This document shows, piece after piece, positions 60,715-64,000 of a DNA stretch of 64,000 bases. The stretch covers positions 31,077,896 to 31,141,895 of the forward strand of contig NC_067206.1 in NCBI RefSeq assembly GCF_026262505.1. Reading direction: 5' to 3'. The translations under genes and the position numbers were made by a program. Position 1 is the first letter of the stretch, and each line of letters begins with the position of its first letter. The notes beneath the pieces were generated by a model. The model was not told the origin of the DNA. It did not search any database and saw nothing but the letters and a program-made list of their open reading frames with translations. The DNA comes from Trichomonas vaginalis G3 (lineage: Eukaryota > Parabasalia > Trichomonadida > Trichomonadidae).

Positions 60715-61164
60715 ATGACGTCAAAACTTTCACCAAGTGAAAAGCAATCAATCATATTGAATGAAGCTAAAGGAATACAACATCCATTATATTATGTTTG
60801 TCATATGAAGAATGGTTCAGTTCAAGTTAGAAAGAGAAAGGCACCATTGAATTCACCAGCTCCTGCCCCAGCTCCTGTTGTTCAAGAAGCTCCTAAAGTT
60901 GATGAGAAGAAAGAAGAAGAACAAGCATATACTAATAAAATGTTGTTAGAGATGATGACAAAGATATTAGAACGTAACAGTGTAGTTAATGAACCAAACA
61001 TGGACCCAATTGAACGTGAGAAGGAAACTAAAGAGAATCAAGAATATGTTCAATCAATGGAAGAGAAAAGAATACACTTCGATGATGAACCAGAGCCTGA
61101 ACCAGAACCTCCTAAACCTCAGCCACAAATAAGACGAATAATCCCAAGAATAAGAAGATTGTAA
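60715..61164 (+). CDS. Maverick protein with YYxxxMxxG module (149 aa)
   Basis: From the ATG at 60715 (MTSKLSPSEKQSIILNEAKG). Residues ~24-43 hold PLYYVCHMKNGSVQVRKRK, very similar to the 78-residue protein at 45932-46168. A Pro/Ala linker, a Lys/Glu helix and an acidic Pro/Glu segment (EPEPEPEPPKPQPQIRR) follow, then a basic end RRIIPRIRRL. It ends 20 bp before the capsid gene and so is probably expressed with it; a scaffold or core role is possible. Confidence 0.72.
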   Translation: MTSKLSPSEKQSIILNEAKGIQHPLYYVCHMKNGSVQVRKRKAPLNSPAPAPAPVVQEAPKVDEKKEEEQAYTNKMLLEMMTKILERNSVVNEPNMDPIEREKETKENQEYVQSMEEKRIHFDDEPEPEPEPPKPQPQIRRIIPRIRRL

Positions 61165-61166
61165 AT

Positions 61167-61173
61167 TTTTTAT
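61167..61173 (+). promoter_or_regulatory. TTTTTAT motif before the capsid gene
   Basis: TTTTTAT 18 nt before the ATG at 61185. Confidence 0.5.
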
Positions 61174-61184
61174 AGCTGAGAAAG

Positions 61185-62873
61185 ATGTTGAACGATAACC
61201 TCAATACATACAGTATTGCTGATTCCATCAGACAAGTAAGATATTATTTCGATCAAGTTGATGGGGCAGTTCCTATTGGAGATACTAACCATAGATATGT
61301 CCCAACAAAAGTGCCAGCTATGCCGACAAATACTATTGATAACGGTTATATTACATTTAACATATCACCACCTGGTGAGAACATGATTGACTTATATAAT
61401 ACGTTCATTAGTGGTTATGTCGATGGTGAGTGCATAATTACAACAGAAACTGAACCAGCTGATGAAAAAGTTCCTAAATATGATGGTGAAGTATATAAAG
61501 AAAGAGCTGTTGAGACAGCTCCTACAGGATCAAATGTTACAGCAATTAAAGCAATTGATACTAAATATGCTGGTGGCAAATCATGTGCACATCTTCCAGC
61601 AATTTGGTTGGGATACATTGATTCATTCTATGCTGTTGAATCATATCAATTAATCGCTAATGGTAAAAGTGTTTATACACAAGATAATGCTAGAGAAGAA
61701 GGTTACATTACTTCTACTGCATCTACAACAGAAGCTATTAAGAAAGTTGATGTATTTAGTAAGGCTAGACATAAAGATGTTTTCAATAGATGTGATACAG
61801 TTCGTTCTGGACAGATTATTGAGTTCAATAAACCAATTAGTGGTGCAACTACATTAAAGTTCCACATACCAATCAAGATTGACCTAAGAAGATTCCTAAT
61901 ACTTAATAACATTAGATTCCTTCCAGCGTTTGCTGGTAACTTACAACTTAAGGTTAAGTTCAGTATTGCTGGTATGGTTTGGACACCATTAAGTTATCAG
62001 GATATTCTACCATTACCGAACATGCAAGCCAATGTTACAAGCTATATTCCAATCACTAATCACTTCACTCCTATCTATGAAGGTATCAAAGTTATTGATA
62101 CTGTAACTTGGAATGCCGATAAGAGTACGATATCATTTGGTACCAAGTTTATTAAGTTCACTAAGAAGAATGCAAACTTCTTTGAAATGATTACATACTG
62201 TAACTCATTCTCTTTGGACCCTAACATCTATAGTGATTTGGTGACAAGATATTCGGCAAAGACTCTAAACTTCCCAATCAAAAGAATTGACTGCATTACT
62301 ATGGATGGTTCAATGGCTAAAGGTGAAGGAACTCCTTGTACATTCACGGCAGCATTTACTCCATTATATGTGAACACCATTTATACACTATTTAAGAAAA
62401 CACCTAATTATAACACTACCTATGAAAATCCATTGTTTGAACAAATTCAATTGAACTGTGGAGCATATGGTAACATACCCGCTGAGGCTCAAGCATCTAA
62501 TGATCCAATCTTCTATGAGATGCAGGCAAATGCCACTAACAATAATAACGATACTGTTGGCTTCAACTATGATGTCATGAGGTCTATCACAACCACATCA
62601 GTCCCTCAATTTGGAATCGAGTCAAATGACTTAGGTCATTACCTATGTGGATTCCCTTGCGAAACTGATTATACATTCCAACAGGGTCAGTTATCTAATT
62701 CACCTATTACATATAAGCTTACAGTTAAGCCAACAGCAGAGTCTATTAAATATACTGAGAAACCAGTGTTATGCTTCTTACGTCACGTTTGCCTCTCCAT
62801 ACAGATTAAACCTGTGGGGCCACCTATCGTACTTCTCGACGATTATGATTTATCAGCCCCTGCTAGTGAATAA
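61185..62873 (+). CDS. Candidate major capsid protein (double jelly-roll, PX-type)
   Basis: A 562-residue strand-rich protein from the ATG at 61185. The size, its place at the right end of the element, and blocks such as YNTFISGYVDGE, WLGYIDSFYAVESYQLIANG and FAGNLQLKVKFSIAGM match what is known of Polinton major capsid proteins, which have two jelly-roll domains and resemble virophage and adenovirus capsids. No signal peptide or membrane segment. The last ~54 codons (from 62712 to the stop) lie inside the right inverted repeat, so the protein's C-terminus is under repeat homogenisation. The fold should be checked by structure prediction; I assign it on position and character. Confidence 0.75.
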   Translation: MLNDNLNTYSIADSIRQVRYYFDQVDGAVPIGDTNHRYVPTKVPAMPTNTIDNGYITFNISPPGENMIDLYNTFISGYVDGECIITTETEPADEKVPKYDGEVYKERAVETAPTGSNVTAIKAIDTKYAGGKSCAHLPAIWLGYIDSFYAVESYQLIANGKSVYTQDNAREEGYITSTASTTEAIKKVDVFSKARHKDVFNRCDTVRSGQIIEFNKPISGATTLKFHIPIKIDLRRFLILNNIRFLPAFAGNLQLKVKFSIAGMVWTPLSYQDILPLPNMQANVTSYIPITNHFTPIYEGIKVIDTVTWNADKSTISFGTKFIKFTKKNANFFEMITYCNSFSLDPNIYSDLVTRYSAKTLNFPIKRIDCITMDGSMAKGEGTPCTFTAAFTPLYVNTIYTLFKKTPNYNTTYENPLFEQIQLNCGAYGNIPAEAQASNDPIFYEMQANATNNNNDTVGFNYDVMRSITTTSVPQFGIESNDLGHYLCGFPCETDYTFQQGQLSNSPITYKLTVKPTAESIKYTEKPVLCFLRHVCLSIQIKPVGPPIVLLDDYDLSAPASE

Positions 62874-63017
62874 AGGTTAGTTTACATATGAACGTTTATT
62901 TTTACACATATATGCGTACATATGCGCGCCCGTATGGTGTCAGTTTTCTGTCACTTTTTTCATTGTGTCGGTGCCTGTAGCTGTAGGCTACAGGCGACGC
63001 ACAATGTATACTGTACT
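62712..63017 (-). repeat. Right terminal inverted repeat of the Maverick
   Basis: Reverse complement of 38757-39062. Its first 162 bp overlap the capsid gene; the outer part is non-coding and carries the CTACAGGC hairpin and the terminal GTATACTGTACT. Confidence 0.96.
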
Positions 63018-63023
63018 TATAAG
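63018..63023 (+). repeat. Right target-site duplication of the Maverick
   Basis: TATAAG, the same as 38751-38756. Confidence 0.85.
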
Positions 63024-63389
63024 AACTAAATTCCGCGAGATTTAACATGATTTCCATTAAATTCATATTGATTTAACTTTTTTGTAAAAAAATATATATA
63101 GTTAATAAATTTATGGTGCAAAATTAGATCAATTTGCGTTAAAAATAAATTTATAAATTATTATCTCAAATTAAATCATGTCAACAATAGAATAGTACTA
63201 TATGGCGCTATATTTTCAAAAATAATAATATCACATAACAATTCAATAAAGTGAACTTTGATATTATAAAAATCGATTCTTGATTTTACATAATTTTAGA
63301 TTATTCTTCATACCATTTACAATTAGCTTGGTACATCTTTCAATTTACATTATAAACTTTGAAGGTGAGTTTCAATATGTTTTTTTTTT
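63024..63389. other. AT-rich host flank right of the Maverick
   Basis: Nothing recognised. Confidence 0.5.
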
Positions 63390-63570
63390 TCATCTGTGCT
63401 TTGAAGATGAGCTGCAACATTAATTGGATCACCAATGGTGTCGAATACTGGTTTATCGGTACCTAAAACACTGATTGACACCAACTCGGATTGTAAGAGA
63501 TGAATCAAAACGCATATTAATTTCATCAAGTTTTGCGATAAAATCAAGACCCGGCATGATTGCTTGCTTG
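63390..63570 (-). pseudogene. Degenerate fragment of a nucleotidyl cyclase catalytic domain
   Basis: One minus-strand frame reads VLGTDKPVFDTIGDPINVAA followed by HLQSTD, nearly the same as the catalytic domain of the cyclase at 2524-7497. Just upstream another frame reads IAKLDEINMRFDSSLTIRVG. The two parts are out of frame and the intervening glycine-rich SGGP block is missing, so this is a broken copy with a frameshift and small deletion. No further cyclase sequence was seen up to the window end. Its origin is most likely a cyclase gene of the same family. Confidence 0.8.
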
Positions 63571-64000
63571 GTATGAAATTCTGGAGACATATCCCTCTAA
63601 TTTTTATTTCAAAGAAATTGAACATCTCCATATCTTCGCCTTTCTTATAATAAATCAAGATCGAAATATTTATAATAATCTATTCAATAATTTTTGGGAA
63701 AAAAAATATAATTATTAACGCAACATATACATATTTAGGGTTGTTAGATTCCCGACGATAGGTGTCTTGGAAGATTTGCCTGGTGTCTTCATAGTGTCTT
63801 TAAATCAAAAATTTTATTTTGGAGTTAGTTTTATTGATTTTTCAATAAAAAACATTTCTAAAACAAGAAAATAAAACGATAAAATATTTATATTTTATAT
63901 AAGGATCTTATATATTTAAAATAAATATCATTTTATTTTTTTCATTGGTGTCTGTCAAACCACAATACACTATTCAAAAATTCAATGTGTCTTGCGGTTT
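63571..64000. other. AT-rich region at the window end
   Basis: No gene recognised. Several copies of a GGTGTCTT-like word occur at about 63760-63960, possibly a decayed short repeat. Confidence 0.4.

Larger units (their letters stand above)
38757..63017. mobile_element. Maverick/Polinton transposon, apparently complete (24.3 kb)
   Basis: The element starts AGTACAGTATAC and ends GTATACTGTACT, with 306-bp inverted repeats and a TATAAG duplication on each side. AG...CT termini and a 6-bp duplication are family hallmarks. It contains the family's core set: packaging ATPase (40934), integrase (46131), protein-primed DNA polymerase B (56759), and candidate major and minor capsid proteins (61185, 55873). 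It also carries accessory genes including a D12 methyltransferase and a tail-collar fibre. Gene density is far higher than in the host flanks and genes sit on both strands. The maturation protease was not found and three genes are frameshifted. Confidence 0.97.

Overview
The window looks like nuclear DNA of a trichomonad (parabasalid) protist, Trichomonas or Tritrichomonas; the species cannot be told from sequence alone. The reasons are: long intron-free ORFs in very AT-rich spacers; trichomonad initiator-like motifs (TCAYTTTT) 6-17 nt before several start codons; typical gene families (multi-membrane-segment PAS/nucleotidyl cyclases, membrane-anchored subtilisin, Thr/Pro-stalked surface proteins, a divergent Rab); and a large Maverick/Polinton transposon, which is abundant in this group.

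Layout. 1-7497: two tandem minus-strand receptor-type nucleotidyl cyclases, the first cut by the window edge. 7498-23326: gene-poor DNA holding a cluster of imperfect hairpins (9256-9740), a 113-bp satellite (10056-10846), a broken membrane-protein gene (11888-12387), a 3.2-kb IS481/IS3-like DNA transposon with 788-bp inverted repeats (16602-19779), and one small unrecognised gene (21896-22288). 23327-38325: cellular genes for a subtilisin-like surface protease, an alpha/beta hydrolase, an ABC half-transporter, a Rab-like GTPase, a large unrecognised helical protein, an ankyrin fragment and a surface protein with a long TPF-rich stalk. 38757-63017: an apparently complete Maverick. 63018-64000: a degenerate cyclase fragment and AT-rich DNA.

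The Maverick has 306-bp terminal inverted repeats starting AG and ending CT, flanked by a 6-bp direct repeat TATAAG. Its genes are tightly packed on both strands, often divergent from shared spacers of 18-70 bp. Recognisable functions are a packaging ATPase, a retroviral-type integrase with a chromodomain-like tail, a protein-primed family B DNA polymerase, a candidate major capsid protein, a candidate minor capsid (penton-like) protein, a Dam-type (D12) adenine methyltransferase and a phage-tail-collar-like fibre. About a dozen further genes are not recognised. Together these describe a virus-like element able to replicate, package, integrate and perhaps methylate its own DNA, and to carry a receptor-binding spike. 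I found no adenovirus-type maturation protease. The integrase has Asn where the third catalytic Glu is expected. Three genes carry single-base frameshifts, so this copy may be decaying, or the sequence may hold homopolymer errors.

The points I consider most worth a second look are the tail-collar fibre, the methyltransferase, an element-wide TTTTTAY motif 16-25 nt before start codons, a short YYxxxMxxG module shared by three element proteins, and a 15-bp minisatellite open in both directions between two divergent genes. Start codons below were set to ATG, as expected for a eukaryote, so several genes begin a little downstream of the longest open frame.
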